Assembly: GCF_010111755.1 (NCBI RefSeq)
Contig: NC_088954.1
Coordinates: 603,901 to 667,900 of the forward strand
Length of the DNA: 64,000 bases
Origin: Nakaseomyces glabratus
Lineage: Eukaryota; Ascomycota; Saccharomycetes; Saccharomycetales; Saccharomycetaceae
Direction of reading: 5' to 3'
Made by a program: the position numbers and the translations under genes. Under the pieces are notes generated by a model. The model was not told where the DNA came from. It was given only the letters and a program-made list of their open reading frames with translations, and searched no databases. Shown one piece after another: positions 10,937 to 22,081 of the stretch. Within the stretch, counting starts at the first letter, position 1. The number at the start of each line of letters is the position of its first letter.

Positions 10937-13270
10937 TTAAGCTTTGTCAGCCTTAATCTTGTTTAGAGCAGAACCGTACTTGAACCATTCGATTTGCTCG
11001 CTGTTGAAAGTGTGAGTCAACTCACAGTCCCAAGCTTCACCGTTCTTTGGATGAACTCTCATGGTGACGTTCTTACCTGGAGCAAGCTCGGTCAATCCTA
11101 GAATATCAATCTTGTCATCTGGGTTAATCTTGTCGTAGTCAGCTGGGTTCTTGAAGTTCAATGGCAACAAACCTTGCTTCTTCAAGTTAGTTTCGTGGAT
11201 ACGAGCAAATGACTTAGTAATGATAGCGAAACCACCCAAGAATCTTGGTTCCAAAGCAGCGTGTTCACGAGAAGAACCTTCACCGAAGTTCTCATCACCA
11301 ATAACAACCCACTTAATACCTTCGTCTCTGTAGTCTCTGGCAGTGTCTGGAACACCCTTGTATTCACCAGTGTAGACGTTTCTAACACTGTTGGCCTTCT
11401 TGTTTTCAGCATTGATAGCACCAATCATGTAGTTGTTAGAAATGTTTTCCAAGTGACCTCTGTACTTCAACCATGGACCGGCCATAGAGATATGGTCAGT
11501 GGTGGTCTTACCCAAAGACTTGATCAAGATTGGCATGTTTAGAGCATCCTTACCATCCCATGGCTTGAAAGGCTTTAGGACTTGTAGACGGTCGGAGGTT
11601 GGAGCAACCTTAACATCAACAGCGTTACGGTCCTTTGGTGGAGCTTGGTAAGTGTTCTCACCTGGGTCGTAACCACGTTCTGGCAAACCGTTACCGAATG
11701 GTTCCTTCAACTTGAATTCGTTACCATCCTTGTCCTTCAACTTGTCAGTCAATGGGTTGAATCTCAAGTCACCGGCAATGGCGAAAGCAGTAACAATTTC
11801 TGGAGAAGCAACGAAAGCGTGGGTTTGTGGGTTACCATCGTTTCTGGAAGTGAAGTTTCTGTTGTAAGAAGAGACAATAGTGTTCTTGTCACCCTTCTTG
11901 ATGTCTTGACGGTCCCATTGACCAATACATGGACCACAGGCGTTAGCCAAGACAATACCACCGAATTCCTTGAAAGTTTCCAATTGACCATCACGTTCAA
12001 TGGTGGCTCTAATTTGTTCAGAACCTGGGGTAACTGTGAAGATGGACTTAGCCTTCAAACCGTGAGAGGCAGCATCCTTGATGATAGAAGCGGAACGAGA
12101 CATATCTTCGTAAGAAGAGTTAGTACAGGAACCGATCAAACCGACCTTGACTTCCAATGGCCAATTGTTTTCGACAGCAACTTCCTTCATCTTAGAGATT
12201 GGAGTGGCCAAATCTGGGGTAAATGGACCGTTAACGTATGGTTCTAGAGTGTTCAAGTCAATTTCAATGACTTCATCGTATTCAGCACCTTGGTCAGCGG
12301 ACAATAGATCCTTGTGGTACAATTGAGCGAATTCGGCGATCTTGTCACGACGAGTAGCCTTCAAGTAGTCAATCATAGACTTGTTGAATGGGAAAACGGA
12401 AGTGGTAGCACCGATTTCAGCACCCATATTACAGATAGTACCCATACCAGTGGCGGAGAAAGTGTCAACACCTTCACCGAAGTATTCGACGATCTTACCA
12501 GTACCACCCTTGACAGTTGTAATACCAGCCAACTTCAAGATGATATCCTTTGGAGAGGTCCAACCGTTCATTCTACCGGTCAACTTAACACCCAAAATCT
12601 TTGGAGCCTTTAGTTCCCATGGTAGACCAGCCATGACATCGACGGCATCAGCACCACCGACACCGATAGCCAATTGACCTAGACCACCAGCGTTTGGAGT
12701 GTGGGAGTCGGTACCGATGATCAAAGCACCTGGGAAAGCGTAGTTTTCTAGAACAATTTGGTGGATAATACCAGAACCTGGCTTCCAGAAACCGATGTTG
12801 TACTTAGCGGAGGCAGAAGCCAAGAAGTCGTAGACTTCCTTATTTAGGTCGACGGCTCTCTTCAAATCCTTCTCACCACCAATTTGGGCTTGGATCAAGT
12901 GGTCACAGTGGACTGTGACTGGTCTAGCTACTTCTGGCAAGCCAGCGGACATGAATTGCAAGATGGCCATTTGGGCGGTAGCATCCTGACATGCGACACG
13001 GTCTGGTCTTAGCTTCAAATAGGAAACACCTCTCTCGATCTGTTGTCCGTGTGGGTCGTCCAAGTGACCGTACAGGATCTTTTCAGCGTAGGTCAATGGT
13101 CTGCCTAGCCTCTTTCTCACTATGTCGACATACTCGATGTTTTGCTTGTAATTGATGAAAGAATGGTCCTCCAACAAGTTCTGGTTGACCTTAGAGTCTC
13201 TAGTCAAGTTAGAGACTGTAGCCAGTCTCCTGACACCAGTGTTTCTCACCACTGTTCTAGCAGACAACAT
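10937..13270 (-). CDS. ACO1: Mitochondrial aconitate hydratase
   Basis: TCA-cycle enzyme interconverting citrate and isocitrate in the mitochondrial matrix; in yeast it also associates with mitochondrial DNA nucleoids. The 777-residue product opens with an Arg/Ser-rich presequence ([20 protein letters not shown]). The three [4Fe-4S] cysteines are present: C382 in [10 protein letters not shown] and C445/C448 in [14 protein letters not shown]. The C-terminal swivelling domain carries [19 protein letters not shown], with the catalytic serine region. Length and motifs match the family throughout, and codons are highly biased as in strongly expressed genes. Its upstream region carries HAP-type CCAAT boxes, which fits respiratory control. 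Confidence 0.97.
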   Translation of the reverse strand: MLSARTVVRNTGVRRLATVSNLTRDSKVNQNLLEDHSFINYKQNIEYVDIVRKRLGRPLTYAEKILYGHLDDPHGQQIERGVSYLKLRPDRVACQDATAQMAILQFMSAGLPEVARPVTVHCDHLIQAQIGGEKDLKRAVDLNKEVYDFLASASAKYNIGFWKPGSGIIHQIVLENYAFPGALIIGTDSHTPNAGGLGQLAIGVGGADAVDVMAGLPWELKAPKILGVKLTGRMNGWTSPKDIILKLAGITTVKGGTGKIVEYFGEGVDTFSATGMGTICNMGAEIGATTSVFPFNKSMIDYLKATRRDKIAEFAQLYHKDLLSADQGAEYDEVIEIDLNTLEPYVNGPFTPDLATPISKMKEVAVENNWPLEVKVGLIGSCTNSSYEDMSRSASIIKDAASHGLKAKSIFTVTPGSEQIRATIERDGQLETFKEFGGIVLANACGPCIGQWDRQDIKKGDKNTIVSSYNRNFTSRNDGNPQTHAFVASPEIVTAFAIAGDLRFNPLTDKLKDKDGNEFKLKEPFGNGLPERGYDPGENTYQAPPKDRNAVDVKVAPTSDRLQVLKPFKPWDGKDALNMPILIKSLGKTTTDHISMAGPWLKYRGHLENISNNYMIGAINAENKKANSVRNVYTGEYKGVPDTARDYRDEGIKWVVIGDENFGEGSSREHAALEPRFLGGFAIITKSFARIHETNLKKQGLLPLNFKNPADYDKINPDDKIDILGLTELAPGKNVTMRVHPKNGEAWDCELTHTFNSEQIEWFKYGSALNKIKADKA

Positions 13271-14334
13271 TTGTTATAGTGTATTGTGTATGTATATTCC
13301 TCTCAACCTAGAAAAAAAACAAAAAGAATATTATAGCTTTGTCTTGCTCCTTTTGTATTTCAATTTACCAACGTAAACTTCCCTTCTTCCGGCTGTAGGC
13401 GAGTGTCCTGCTCTGTGTTGTATATTATATACTCAGCTATAGTGCTCGACAGCGCCTAAAGTCGAAAATCCCGAGAAGAACGAGAACGGCGAGTTTCCAG
13501 GCCCTTTTTATACTTCAGGGAACTGCGAAATGCTACTCCTTCCCCCCTCCAACGGGCTCCTACCTTCCCCCCCAGGCCACGATTATCAAATCCCTGCGCA
13601 GATACACTGCAACTGCCATAACGCTCAATTCCCACTTTCATGGCCTAACCACACGCACTACGCCATTTTACTGCACAAACTGGAACTCACACCGCAAACT
13701 CGCTCCAGTGTCCTTCACTGTGCCCAGCAAATAGCCGCAGAGCCCGCTCTGCCTGAAAGCAAAACGGAGTTCCTGCCGGCGTTTCTCTCGTAATTCGACT
13801 GTTCTCGTACCTTATTGGTCCATTCCTCGCTAATAGTTGCTCCCTTTCTTTGTTCCCATTCGCTGCTGTGCAGCTGTTTCTGCGGTGGGGGGGGGCAGGA
13901 CGACCGATCACTCCCTTCACTGTACGTTCCATTTGTCCGTTGTCTCTGTTATCGTGCAGCACGTCTGTGCTTTCATTGGTCTCATTGGTCTCATTGGTCT
14001 CATTGGTCCCTCCCCGTCCCCCGTCCCTCTCTGGTGCGAATTCGCGGCCACTGCTGTTCCTGGCACCGACAGCCCAGCTGGGCCGAGTTCTCGGTGATTA
14101 CGCTGTTTATCCCCCGACGTGATCACTCTCTTGGCGGGAAGCGTCACGGTTGAAGACGTGGGTTTTCTGGCGTTCGCAAGCAGAAGCCGAGATTTCGGGT
14201 TTTCCAGAACCTCGGACTTGGCATCGCAACTAGAATCGGAACTGCAATTGTAACAGCAATTGTAACAGCAATTTGGACTACTAAAAAAAATTAGGGCTAT
14301 GAATTATTATGAAAAAAGAGAATGCTACTTAGAT
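13271..14334. other. ACO1 promoter and STT4 3' flank, GC-rich
   Basis: About 1 kb between the ACO1 start and the STT4 stop. It is unusually GC-rich for this genome, with C/G runs (near 13543-13576, and a 9-G run near 13885-13893). It contains CCAAT boxes for ACO1 and three tandem-like GCAATTGTAACA/GCAATTT repeats near 14243-14274. Several frames of 75-112 codons overlap here on both strands, but this reflects high GC content and none has a recognisable domain. Confidence 0.55.
13812..14007. promoter_or_regulatory. HAP (CCAAT) box cluster upstream of ACO1
   Basis: Four perfect TCATTGGT elements (the TNATTGGT form of the Hap2/3/4/5 site) start at 13973, 13982, 13991 and 14000 at an exact 9-bp period. 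A fifth, TTATTGGT, lies at 13812-13819. All lie 540-740 bp upstream of the ACO1 ATG. ACO1 is a known target of HAP-dependent respiratory control in yeast. Binding here is inferred. Confidence 0.65.
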
Positions 14335-17300
14335 CTAGTATGGGATACCGTTGGTGATACGTTGGAACTCGTCGTAACCCTTTGTGAACACGGACTCGTA
14401 ACTCTTGTTGATCAGTTGTTTCATGTAGTTCGCTGCCTCTTGGTCTGTGCGGTGCGGTTGGAACCGGTTCTCCAGGTTGCGCATTGTCTTGCTGCCTTTG
14501 AAACAGGGCAACCCGCTGCCTAGCATGGGCTCGACACACGACAGAATCATGTCCATGTGCGGCCTAGCCGCTAGGTACGCCTTGATGCACAGCTCCTCGA
14601 AGTCCTGGTACGCTTGCGTGTTCTGCGAGCCACCCATGACGCGCACCATCTCCTTCGTAAGCTTGAATGGTACTGCTTCGAATTTCACACCACCGGGAAC
14701 AATGTCAAAGATAAAACCGAAGTCAATGTGCAGACAGTGGCCATCCCCATCATACATAATGTTACCATTGTGACGGTCCTTAAATTGCAACAGATAAGAG
14801 ATAACACTGTAACCAGCTAGAGACTTGACAAAATTGGTGCGCGCTTTCTGAAACTCAATGGTGTTCTCATGGCCGAACTTTGACACGAAGTACTCGTATA
14901 ACCCATTCACAGCTTCACGGCCAAGCATGTCCCTCGATATACTGTTCGGCAACACATCGATAACACCACACCCAGGTGCAGTAGCAGTCACCCTGTTAGG
15001 ATAGACGTACACGTCAAGCCCAATACTGGACCATATGGTCTTGAAAACGGAAATCAATTGCAACGCCAACACATCTTGTCTACAATCATCACCTACTTTG
15101 AAAATGGCTGCTTGCCAGTTCTCAACAGTAATACGATCACCAGTCTTAGAGTCTTGCAACTCCTTTTTGATCTTAAATGTAGCCATAAATGGTGCTTTGG
15201 CATGGGATTGCAAAGGCTTACCACTCTTCCTATCTATGTCAATAACAATACCATCAGGGTTCGATGGCAGATATACACCTGGCTTAACGACAACCTTGCT
15301 CATCTCTTCATCGATCTTCTTCTTCTTTTCGGCTTTTGTCTTCTTGATATATGGCTTCAATTTACCTGAAATACCAGTGACTTCATTGAAGAAAGAAAAT
15401 TCCTTTTGATATAGCTCCAATGCGGGCTGATCAAATTCGGATACCATATGTGTACGTACCCGATCCAATATGGGCTTGATGTCATCCTCAATGATACCCT
15501 CATCATCTTTGTAGCAGTTAGCAAGCATGTTCCAAATAATTTGGTGTGAGAATAACATACTGATCTTTGCAGTCTCCATGATTAACCTCTCTACATATCC
15601 TGTTTTATCATATCTCAAACATTGAACAATCTGAGGAACATAAAAGAACGTCAAGTTAACATCATGTGATTCAAGGGCAAAAATACTGTATTGCAAAATA
15701 AATTCATTCTGATTCCAATTCGGCAAAAAGAGATTGATAGCTTTTAGAGGAGCAACAGGTACCCAGTATAGGATGTGATGTAAATCGGAGTTTTTGTTTA
15801 ACCTTCTTTCATCCAAATACAAGCTTAACGCAGATGCAGTAGTAACGGATTTTAATGGCTCCTTGATTATCATATCAACTAATGCTTGATCCAACTTCTT
15901 ACTCTGATATCTTTGCGCAATATTGAGAGCTAAATCAGGATTAATATCAAAAGCTGTTTGTAGCATATTCAGTGGCAAGTCATTACTATTTGCGCCTTGA
16001 ATTTTATCCAAAGGCGTTAACCAAACCTGTATTTGCTGTATCTCATGGGCAATAAAATACTCAAACAATTTGAAAGACTTACCAGAGTGTTCTGAGAAGA
16101 CTGAACTTAGAGAATCAGTCGCTTTATAAACGTCACTCAAAATTGACAGATCGGCCCTAATTTTTAATTCATTTGAACCGAAAGGCCATGAGAATGGCTT
16201 TCTAAACCATTCTAGACCGGCATTAATGATTAAACGACATAAAGATGACACTGTATTCGTATTTCTTCTAACATTAGCCCTTAAAATAGATATACCAAAA
16301 AGCAAATATTCGTTTCTAATCAGACGAGCAAAGGGATGTAATGAGGCCTTTGAAAACTCTTGAACACCATAAATGAAGCAAGTCGTGAACAGATTCAGTA
16401 GATGATCACTTTGGTGTTGAGTACCAGCAAAGTGTGAAGAAAAGAACTTGATAATATGTCTGTGTGGCTCAAAAGTACTAGATGCAATTCTTGCATCTCT
16501 ATCAATTTTGACTTTATCATATGGTGCATACTCCATCATTTGATAATCTTCCGGTAGTAAATCATGCTCACGATCGAATAAACCCTTCTTTGAAATTATA
16601 GACTCCTTCCAACACAAGATCACATCACTTAAAATAACATGAGCAAGGTCAGGTCTTTCAGTTATAACTGTTAGCCAAATGTTTGTTGCGCTTTTCATTG
16701 AGAAAGATGTGAAAACTTCGAAAGGGATACGCACTAGATTATACAATACCGACTTCCCATTATAATTACCAATGATTAGAAGAGCAGCACAGAAGTCAAG
16801 CAAATCAGATACTTCCTGGCCTGAAACAAAACGTTTTGCTTGAACTTTCACTCTGATATCATCAGCTTGCTTTTGAATTTCATCAGCAAACACCTCAGGA
16901 GTAAATGAAATGCTAGTATCGGCAAGGAACTTGGATCTCCAAGATTGCTGTGATATAAAACCTGCAACTGCATTTGGTCTTTGGAAACCTCCAAAAGACA
17001 TTTTACTTAGTTCTCTATCGGCATTTAAAATAGAACCCGCCATTTCAATCGCAAAGGATACACCATATTCAATTGTATTTGATCTATAAAACTGTGCGAC
17101 ACCAGAAATGTATGTATTCAACAAAATTTTCGAGTTTTGATTAGCTGTCTCCAAAATTATCAATAACCAAGTCCTGGCAGATTTATGTAACCTTGCCAAA
17201 GTCTCCTTTCTCCAATATATGGAACCCGGTAGTAATACTCTCACTTGTGAGTATTTTAATAAAAACTCATAGTTCGGATCAAATTTTGTTCTTTCACAGT

Positions 17301-20043
17301 CCTCAATACTATCAAAAAGTGTAGTTAGTAAATCCAAAAGAGTGTATAACGAGTGATGATGCAACAATGAAGATGGAATACTCTTGATAAATAGATCACA
17401 AGCTTGAAATGCTATATTCTGAAGGTTTTCATCTCTATGAGCCAGACACAATAGAAGATTGTTCAGTTGGTCGGCAATACGAGTAGAATTGAATTGTTCA
17501 GTAGTTTCTCTTTTTGCTATTTCAGCATATTTTTTAATCATCGCAATTGTCATAAAGCTAATGCAATTTTCAACAGAGCTAGAAGTCATAGCTGGATCTG
17601 ACAAGTATTGGACAAGCTTAGAGCAATCCCCAACCTCGCATCTGATTGTTTCTAGAAGTTTAGCAGCGGCTAAAAACATCACTTTTGGAGTAGAAACTGT
17701 TCTGGCTTGTACAATGTTCGAGTTTAGATATTCTGATATTGATTGTCTTTGCTGTTTAATATTTGCACTTGAAGAGCTTCTTCTCAAAATTGAGTTTAAG
17801 TCAATAGAAAGTTCCTTATTATTTGATGGAAAATCTGAAGTCAAAGGAGGACTATTAATTGCAATTCTTTGAAGTTGGTTATAGTTGATTTTCACTATGT
17901 CAGATTCAAAATAAAAACCATGAATTACCATATTGAACCATATATTTCTGAACATAGTCGTTGTCTTAGCATCTGTAGAAAGATCCAATGGTTTCTGACT
18001 GATGGGGGGAAGTAGTGCAGCCAAAGGCTTCAGATAAATTACAATTTGATCTGCAACTCGGGTAATTTCAGATTGTGTACGATGGTGATCTGACCTTTCA
18101 ACATCTCCACTTGAGGTGATACTCTCGAGCAAGTCGTGTAAATAGAATTTATAATGGTCAGTATTAAAGGACTTTTCTAGTAAGACAGCAGATAAAGTAA
18201 TTTTTGATCTTATCAAACAATTGAATAAGGCTTCATTGTTTTGCTTAATTGCTGCATTTTCCGTTAATTTTAAAAATTTCAAGAACAGAGTGAATTCATT
18301 TACCCCAATGTATGGAGCAAGTTTAGCCATCGACTGCAGAATAATATCATCTAGCTCCTTAGAGACAACATTCACTTTTTGAGAAAGAACTGAGATTGTT
18401 AACGCTGTGATTGACTGTGTGTTATAATGAGAGGCAATCCTTGTTATAGCAGTGACACAGTTTCTAAAAAGCATTCTGTGGTATGTAGCCGGTGTCCCTG
18501 TTAAATCTTGCACGGAAGATTTAACCGGGTGGATAGATGCTGTTGTTGCTTTCAAATCAAAACCTTCTAATATGTGAGCTGATGGTTGATTAAGCACTTC
18601 TCTGTCACTGGAGGAAGTAATCGTCTGCTTTCTTTCCTTAATAATTGGCATTATCAAACCATCTTCTGTTAGAGCAAGCAGATTGTTGATCGAGTAGATT
18701 GTACTAACTATAGCATCTTCGCTTAGAGGTTTTAAACCCATACTGAAGTTTCTAGTTACATTTGCAATTATATCCATACTAATATGCTGAGATGCAATTA
18801 AAATTGGGAAGAAACGTAATTGAATTAAGGAAACCTCTTTAACAAAATAGTTTAGGATAGAGCTCACAGATATCAGAGTTTTGATCAGAAATGGGATGGA
18901 TTCTTCAAACAGTAGATTTTTTTCAAGACCTGATGAAACCATCATAACCACCACATCCATAAAACGCTCTCTATTTGCTTCAAAATCTAAAAATGGAATA
19001 ACTGATAACATCTGTAGCAAATAAGCATCAGTTCCAAAAGTGTAATTAGATCTAGTTTCATTAGATAAATCGTAGTATTCCTTAGCTTCATAAGCACTCA
19101 AAGAAAACTGACATAATGACAACAACATCTTATGGTTGTCTCTTAACAACCGTTTGAACTTTTCAAACTTTGCCGATTCTTTACGTTCAGAAACTGGCTT
19201 ATGCATATCCTTAAAATGCTGATATTGCAAATCCAATAAATATTCAGAGACCAATTCATAACTTTCTGGAACTTCCAACATTGTTCTCAATATTTTGACC
19301 TGCATGGAGGACAGTAACTCCCAGAATTTGACAGAGGAAATTTCGGCTCCCGCATCAAAGTATTGAATCAATAGAGATTTATCGAACCCATTATTCGAGG
19401 ACAAGACATTATCCAAGTCCTTAAAGAAGTTTTGATTGATAAAGAAGTTGGACACTAAATCCCATACGATGTAACTCAACTTTAGAGGAGTTTCTTCCAA
19501 TATGAAAGCATTCAAGAACCCCAGCAGTGAAAATAGACATGTGTTGTTATCGAAGATAACTTCGGTAACAGATGCAACAAATTGCGCAAACAGTTTTTCA
19601 ACCACTGGAACTACCTCTGGGAACTTTCTAGCGCTTCTGATCAGAAATCTGGTCAATTCAAATGTACACAATTCGTTTGGGTTTTTCAATGATCTCATTC
19701 TGAACTTGGAGTACATCAGATCAGAGATACGTTGCCTTGGTGAATGCAAGAAGTATGGTGCCACTGTGTTCTCCAAGATTTCAAGAGTCCTCGATAGTGA
19801 ATCCGGAACAGAGGCACATATACCAACGATGATTTCCCACTCATTCATATTTAATGGGATGGTATACAGCTTTGCAGGAGATGTAGAGTAGTAAATTGGC
19901 AGTGCCTTAATGATCATCTCCAAAGTGTCATCAGCGTCATTCATATCATTTTTGGTAGTATCAGTGTGCACATTCGAAGAGCCTACGCATTGCGCCAGCT
20001 TCTTCAAGGCCTCACCACGCAAAGTCCTAGTAGCAATTGCCAT
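14335..20043 (-). CDS. STT4: Phosphatidylinositol 4-kinase STT4
   Basis: Type III-alpha PI 4-kinase making PI4P at the plasma membrane, required for the PKC/cell-wall pathway and ER-plasma-membrane contact. The 1902 residues equal the usual yeast length. A long helical-repeat N-terminal region precedes a PIK accessory domain (about 1330-1500), and the catalytic domain occupies about 1590-1902. Visible motifs are GDDCRQDVLALQLISVFK near 1648, the catalytic loop DRHNGNIMYDGDG near 1753, the metal-binding HIDFGFIFDI, and the C-terminus GYDEFQRITNGIPY. It starts head-to-head with UBC12, as in S. cerevisiae YLR305-306. The last hundred or so codons (14335-14660) are clearly richer in G and C than the rest, continuing the GC-rich intergenic DNA beside them. 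Confidence 0.96.
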   Translation of the reverse strand: MAIATRTLRGEALKKLAQCVGSSNVHTDTTKNDMNDADDTLEMIIKALPIYYSTSPAKLYTIPLNMNEWEIIVGICASVPDSLSRTLEILENTVAPYFLHSPRQRISDLMYSKFRMRSLKNPNELCTFELTRFLIRSARKFPEVVPVVEKLFAQFVASVTEVIFDNNTCLFSLLGFLNAFILEETPLKLSYIVWDLVSNFFINQNFFKDLDNVLSSNNGFDKSLLIQYFDAGAEISSVKFWELLSSMQVKILRTMLEVPESYELVSEYLLDLQYQHFKDMHKPVSERKESAKFEKFKRLLRDNHKMLLSLCQFSLSAYEAKEYYDLSNETRSNYTFGTDAYLLQMLSVIPFLDFEANRERFMDVVVMMVSSGLEKNLLFEESIPFLIKTLISVSSILNYFVKEVSLIQLRFFPILIASQHISMDIIANVTRNFSMGLKPLSEDAIVSTIYSINNLLALTEDGLIMPIIKERKQTITSSSDREVLNQPSAHILEGFDLKATTASIHPVKSSVQDLTGTPATYHRMLFRNCVTAITRIASHYNTQSITALTISVLSQKVNVVSKELDDIILQSMAKLAPYIGVNEFTLFLKFLKLTENAAIKQNNEALFNCLIRSKITLSAVLLEKSFNTDHYKFYLHDLLESITSSGDVERSDHHRTQSEITRVADQIVIYLKPLAALLPPISQKPLDLSTDAKTTTMFRNIWFNMVIHGFYFESDIVKINYNQLQRIAINSPPLTSDFPSNNKELSIDLNSILRRSSSSANIKQQRQSISEYLNSNIVQARTVSTPKVMFLAAAKLLETIRCEVGDCSKLVQYLSDPAMTSSSVENCISFMTIAMIKKYAEIAKRETTEQFNSTRIADQLNNLLLCLAHRDENLQNIAFQACDLFIKSIPSSLLHHHSLYTLLDLLTTLFDSIEDCERTKFDPNYEFLLKYSQVRVLLPGSIYWRKETLARLHKSARTWLLIILETANQNSKILLNTYISGVAQFYRSNTIEYGVSFAIEMAGSILNADRELSKMSFGGFQRPNAVAGFISQQSWRSKFLADTSISFTPEVFADEIQKQADDIRVKVQAKRFVSGQEVSDLLDFCAALLIIGNYNGKSVLYNLVRIPFEVFTSFSMKSATNIWLTVITERPDLAHVILSDVILCWKESIISKKGLFDREHDLLPEDYQMMEYAPYDKVKIDRDARIASSTFEPHRHIIKFFSSHFAGTQHQSDHLLNLFTTCFIYGVQEFSKASLHPFARLIRNEYLLFGISILRANVRRNTNTVSSLCRLIINAGLEWFRKPFSWPFGSNELKIRADLSILSDVYKATDSLSSVFSEHSGKSFKLFEYFIAHEIQQIQVWLTPLDKIQGANSNDLPLNMLQTAFDINPDLALNIAQRYQSKKLDQALVDMIIKEPLKSVTTASALSLYLDERRLNKNSDLHHILYWVPVAPLKAINLFLPNWNQNEFILQYSIFALESHDVNLTFFYVPQIVQCLRYDKTGYVERLIMETAKISMLFSHQIIWNMLANCYKDDEGIIEDDIKPILDRVRTHMVSEFDQPALELYQKEFSFFNEVTGISGKLKPYIKKTKAEKKKKIDEEMSKVVVKPGVYLPSNPDGIVIDIDRKSGKPLQSHAKAPFMATFKIKKELQDSKTGDRITVENWQAAIFKVGDDCRQDVLALQLISVFKTIWSSIGLDVYVYPNRVTATAPGCGVIDVLPNSISRDMLGREAVNGLYEYFVSKFGHENTIEFQKARTNFVKSLAGYSVISYLLQFKDRHNGNIMYDGDGHCLHIDFGFIFDIVPGGVKFEAVPFKLTKEMVRVMGGSQNTQAYQDFEELCIKAYLAARPHMDMILSCVEPMLGSGLPCFKGSKTMRNLENRFQPHRTDQEAANYMKQLINKSYESVFTKGYDEFQRITNGIPY

Positions 20044-20515
20044 TGCCCTTTATCTATTGTTAATTAGTTGCACTGCGTGATGTAATTGCTTGAAACTCTT
20101 TTGGAGGGGAGGGAGAAAGGAAAAGTAGAAATTACAGAAGAATAGCCTATTAAAGATCCAAACTATTGAACTAAAATTCTATAGAAGGCAAATACAATTG
20201 AGAGAATGCGCCATGCAGATGCACAGTCCAAAGAATCATCATACCTTCCATTCACTGAGCTAGAGTGAGCCAGTGCTCGGATTCTTTTTTTCCAAATTTT
20301 GGCGTTGCCAGTGCACTGTAGCAGTGTTGTGACAAACGGGAAACCATATGAACCGGCAAGCAGATTACCAATATTGTCTCGTCTCCCCAAAAAAAGGGTC
20401 ACGTGCCATGTTGACATCGACGAGACAAAAACTATTTGGAATTTTGATTCTCAGCATCACATGCCATTTACGTATACAATGACAGGATCATGTGATAAAA
20501 CACCCATACACTTAT

Positions 20516-20523
20516 CCGGGTAA
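20516..20523. promoter_or_regulatory. Reb1-type site
   Basis: CCGGGTAA, an exact match on the reverse strand to the TTACCCGG consensus of the general regulatory factor Reb1, in a divergent promoter where such nucleosome-clearing sites are common. Confidence 0.5.
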
Positions 20524-20613
20524 CGTATGATCATTGTGTCTATGTGTGTGTGTACGTAACTTGATACGTAGCTATTGGCTATTTGCTGCTTCTTTCTTTT
20601 TTCTACGTAATGG

Positions 20614-20633
20614 GAAGAGTCACGTGACTCTTC
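20614..20633. promoter_or_regulatory. 20-bp perfect palindrome with CACGTG core
   Basis: GAAGAGTCACGTGACTCTTC is a perfect 20-bp palindrome. Its centre is the Cbf1/bHLH E-box CACGTG (20621-20626). The flanks overlap it as GAGTCA and TGACTC, each a Gcn4-type half-site, so bHLH and bZIP proteins could compete here. Confidence 0.6.
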
Positions 20634-21193
20634 TATTGTTCTATTTTTCTCCTTTCTGTTTTTAGTTTTCTTCCTTTTTTTTTTTTTTTTTGAAAAAAGA
20701 AATTTGTTTCTACGAGCGTTTCTGTGTGATTTACACTAAAATGAGTGTAGTGCAGAGAATTGAAGAATTTCAGAAGAGAAATCGAAGCTTTTTTCTTTCC
20801 CTTCTCTTCCCATCTGTTGCCCATTTGTCTTCGAGAGTTTCTCTTTGTAATCACTTTTACTTACAAAATGTATTTGCAATAGTTCTGAACAATGGGAAAC
20901 TACCTTATTATTGGTTTCAAAGTATCATTCCACCCATTTGGTTCTGCCATTTGTGAAATCTTGAAATTACAGGTTCTCAAGTTTTTCTGTGTAGTGGGCT
21001 TTATTTTTACCCAATACAATCACTCTCTGTGCTTTCATTTGCGATCCTGAATTCACTACACAGCTAGAAACAGCTTTATATTATCCGGATTGCCGTCAAA
21101 ATCACTGCTGTTATTTTCATAGTTACATTTCTTTATTCACTACTGGGCTTGCAAATAGTATACCCTCACCCGATATCACATTCGTAACTACAC

Positions 21194-21757
21194 ATGTTGA
21201 AACTACGCCAATTGCAACAACAGAAACAGCAACAACTTGCTAAAAATGCTGGTTCAAGTGTCAAGGCCAATACAAATAGCACATCTCCAGCAAAACTTAG
21301 ACTACAAAAGGACATCGAAGAGTTAGAGCTGCCACCAACCGTTAGGGTCAACATTATCTCTCTAGATAACCACAAAGAAATGTCACTCAATATAATAATA
21401 ATTCCAGATGAAGGTTTCTATAAAGGGGGCAAATTTAGATTCACAGCAACCTTCTTGGAAACTTATCCAATAGACCCTCCGAAGGTCATCTGCAACAACA
21501 AGATCTTCCATCCAAACATTGATCCTCATGGCAAAATTTGTCTCAATATCCTCAGAGAAGACTGGTCACCAGCACTTGATCTACAATGCATCGTGTTAGG
21601 GCTACTCTCTTTGTTCCAAGAACCCAACGGTAATGATCCACTCAATAAAGAAGCTGCAGAGGTCCTTAATAAGGATAAGCTAGAGTTCGGAAACTTAGTA
21701 AGACTGGCTATGTCAGGTGCAATGGTTGGCAGCACATACTATGAGTGCGTCATATAA
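21194..21757 (+). CDS. UBC12: NEDD8/Rub1-conjugating enzyme E2
   Basis: E2 enzyme that receives the ubiquitin-like protein Rub1 (NEDD8) and passes it to cullins such as Cdc53. The 187-residue product opens MLKLRQLQQQKQQQ, the N-terminal extension characteristic of Ubc12 that docks on the Rub1 E1. The UBC fold follows, with FHPNIDPHGKICLNILREDW and active-site Cys116, then LDLQCIVLGLLSLFQEPN. The frame is continuous from the ATG; from memory the S. cerevisiae gene has an intron near its 5' end, and none is needed here. It is in the same position next to STT4 as YLR306W. Confidence 0.95.
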   Translation: MLKLRQLQQQKQQQLAKNAGSSVKANTNSTSPAKLRLQKDIEELELPPTVRVNIISLDNHKEMSLNIIIIPDEGFYKGGKFRFTATFLETYPIDPPKVICNNKIFHPNIDPHGKICLNILREDWSPALDLQCIVLGLLSLFQEPNGNDPLNKEAAEVLNKDKLEFGNLVRLAMSGAMVGSTYYECVI

Positions 21758-22081
21758 ATTATAACTCATCACAAAGAATGCTTATAGAATATTTGGTGTT
21801 AATTTGCCTACTTTTCTTAAACGTCTGTAAGTTTTCGTCAAATCCTCAGAAGTTTAATGTTTCATCGGATTAGACACAAAAGGCAATCAACGAAAATTTA
21901 CTGAAGAATTGGAAACATATTAATGTCTAACTGAACAATTAAATGTATGTGTGCTAAAAACATGCTATGTTCGTATTTACTATGCAATTTTTCGTTTGGA
22001 TTTCATTTGTGCTTGCGACACGCTGCTTATACAAGCACTGTTGTTTTTCACGTTAAAATCAAACTATACTCATTTCATGCC
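21758..22081. other. Intergenic UBC12/CDA2
   Basis: About 320 bp between same-strand genes. The CDA2 frame extends back into it to an ATG at 21947, but that extension does not look like secreted-protein sequence and is taken as untranslated. Confidence 0.45.

Larger units (their letters stand above)
20044..21193. promoter_or_regulatory. Divergent promoter STT4/UBC12
   Basis: About 1.15 kb between divergent starts. It holds a Reb1-type site CCGGGTAA at 20516-20523, a CACGTG box at 20400-20405, a 20-bp palindrome at 20614-20633 (listed separately), and a cluster of five ACGTA motifs between about 20466 and 20610. A T-run lies at 20675-20691. The short frames inside look like chance. Confidence 0.55.

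Noticed and set aside
13815..14153. Three overlapping frames of 86-112 codons upstream of ACO1
   Set aside because: They arise from a GC-rich stretch with the 9-bp CATTGGTCT tandem, which is open in all frames. They have no signal peptide or domain.
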